NCBI GenBank assembly: GCA_913055965.1
Contig: CAJXKX010000140.1
Span: forward strand, 1 to 6,059
DNA: 6,059 nt
Reading direction: 5' to 3'
Source of the DNA: an uncultured Roseovarius sp.
Lineage (GTDB): Bacteria > Pseudomonadota > Alphaproteobacteria > Rhodobacterales > Rhodobacteraceae
Below are positions 5,774-6,059 of the stretch, piece after piece. Below the pieces are notes generated by a model that made no database searches, was not told the DNA's origin, and saw only the letters and a program-made list of their open reading frames with translations. Made by a program: the position numbers and the translations under genes. Within the stretch, counting starts at the first letter, position 1; each line of letters opens with the position of its first letter.

Positions 5774-5815
5774 GCCGTGTCCTGCGCGCGCTCCGGAGAG
5801 GACCGCGCCCTGTTC

Positions 5816-6059
5816 CTACTCCTCGTCAGAACCGCGCACGCCGAGCAGCTGATCCATGCTGACCGAGGGCTGATCGCAGCCCGCCTCGCCGACGATGCGC
5901 GCGGGCACGCCCGCCACGGTCTTGCACGGCGGCACCTCCTGCAGCACGACCGAGCCCGCGGCCACGCGGCTGCAATCGCCCACCTTGATATTGCCCAGCA
6001 CCTTGGCGCCCGCGCCGATCAGCACGCCGTTGCCGATCTTGGGATGGCGGTCCTCTTCT
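5816..6059 (-). CDS. cysE: Serine O-acetyltransferase, C-terminal 80 residues (cut by right edge)
   Basis: The minus strand reads open from the right edge to a TAG at 5816-5818. The visible residues begin 'EEDRHPKIGNGVLIGAGAK' and continue through 'VLGNIKVGDCSRVAAGSVVL' and 'VPPCKTVAGVPARIVGE', the hexapeptide repeats of a left-handed beta-helix. They match CysE, including the 'DRHPKI' segment, whose Arg and His contact substrate and feedback cysteine in characterised enzymes. CysE makes O-acetylserine for cysteine synthesis from serine and acetyl-CoA. The tail after the helix is short and ends in 'GSDEE' rather than the isoleucine-terminated tail of E. coli CysE. The gene is convergent with pdhC, so it is not part of that operon. 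A general hexapeptide acetyltransferase is the less likely alternative. Confidence 0.92.
   Translation of the reverse strand, partial: EEDRHPKIGNGVLIGAGAKVLGNIKVGDCSRVAAGSVVLQEVPPCKTVAGVPARIVGEAGCDQPSVSMDQLLGVRGSDEE

Noticed and set aside
5779..5805. Small inverted repeat GTCCT...AGGAC around CTCCGGAG downstream of the terminator
   Set aside because: The arms are only five bases, with a long loop in GC-rich DNA, and do not stand out from chance next to the strong 13-bp hairpin.

Overview
The window looks like a chromosomal segment of a high-GC alphaproteobacterium, most likely from the Rhodobacterales (Rhodobacter/Roseobacter lineage). The reasons are the GC-rich coding sequence (third positions almost all G or C), the gene order septum-formation initiator then pdhA, pdhB and pdhC, and an E1-beta subunit with its own N-terminal lipoyl domain, an alphaproteobacterial hallmark. 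The species cannot be named from sequence alone.

Layout. Bases 1-833 (minus strand) hold the N-terminal half of an AidB-type acyl-CoA dehydrogenase; its C-terminus lies beyond the left edge. A 130-bp divergent spacer follows. Bases 964-1260 (plus) encode a 98-aa FtsB/DivIC-like cell-division protein. The 223-bp gap 1261-1483 holds a terminator-like hairpin, a degenerate palindromic repeat of about 66 bp and an AT-rich promoter-like zone with a small palindrome. Then comes the pyruvate dehydrogenase operon: pdhA (E1 alpha, 1484-2503), a 74-aa coiled-coil ORF (2500-2724), pdhB (lipoyl-E1 beta, 2737-4119), an 85-aa AT-rich ORF (4130-4387) and pdhC (E2, 4387-5736). A strong GC hairpin (5743-5773) ends the operon. 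It is shared with a convergent minus-strand gene at the right edge, the C-terminal part of serine acetyltransferase cysE (5816-6059).

How the genes work together. E1 alpha and E1 beta form the thiamine-diphosphate pyruvate decarboxylase. E2 carries the acetyl group on a lipoyl domain and transfers it to CoA. E1 beta also carries a lipoyl domain almost identical to that of E2. E3 (dihydrolipoamide dehydrogenase) is not in the window and must be supplied from elsewhere.

The most unusual feature is that both internal junctions of this core metabolic operon contain a small gene of unknown role. Each has a strong ribosome-binding site and overlaps a neighbouring gene by 4 nt or 1 nt, so both appear to be translated with the operon. 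The second has about 49% GC by hand count, far below its neighbours, which suggests recent acquisition. I find no CRISPR array, tRNA, rRNA or recognisable insertion sequence.
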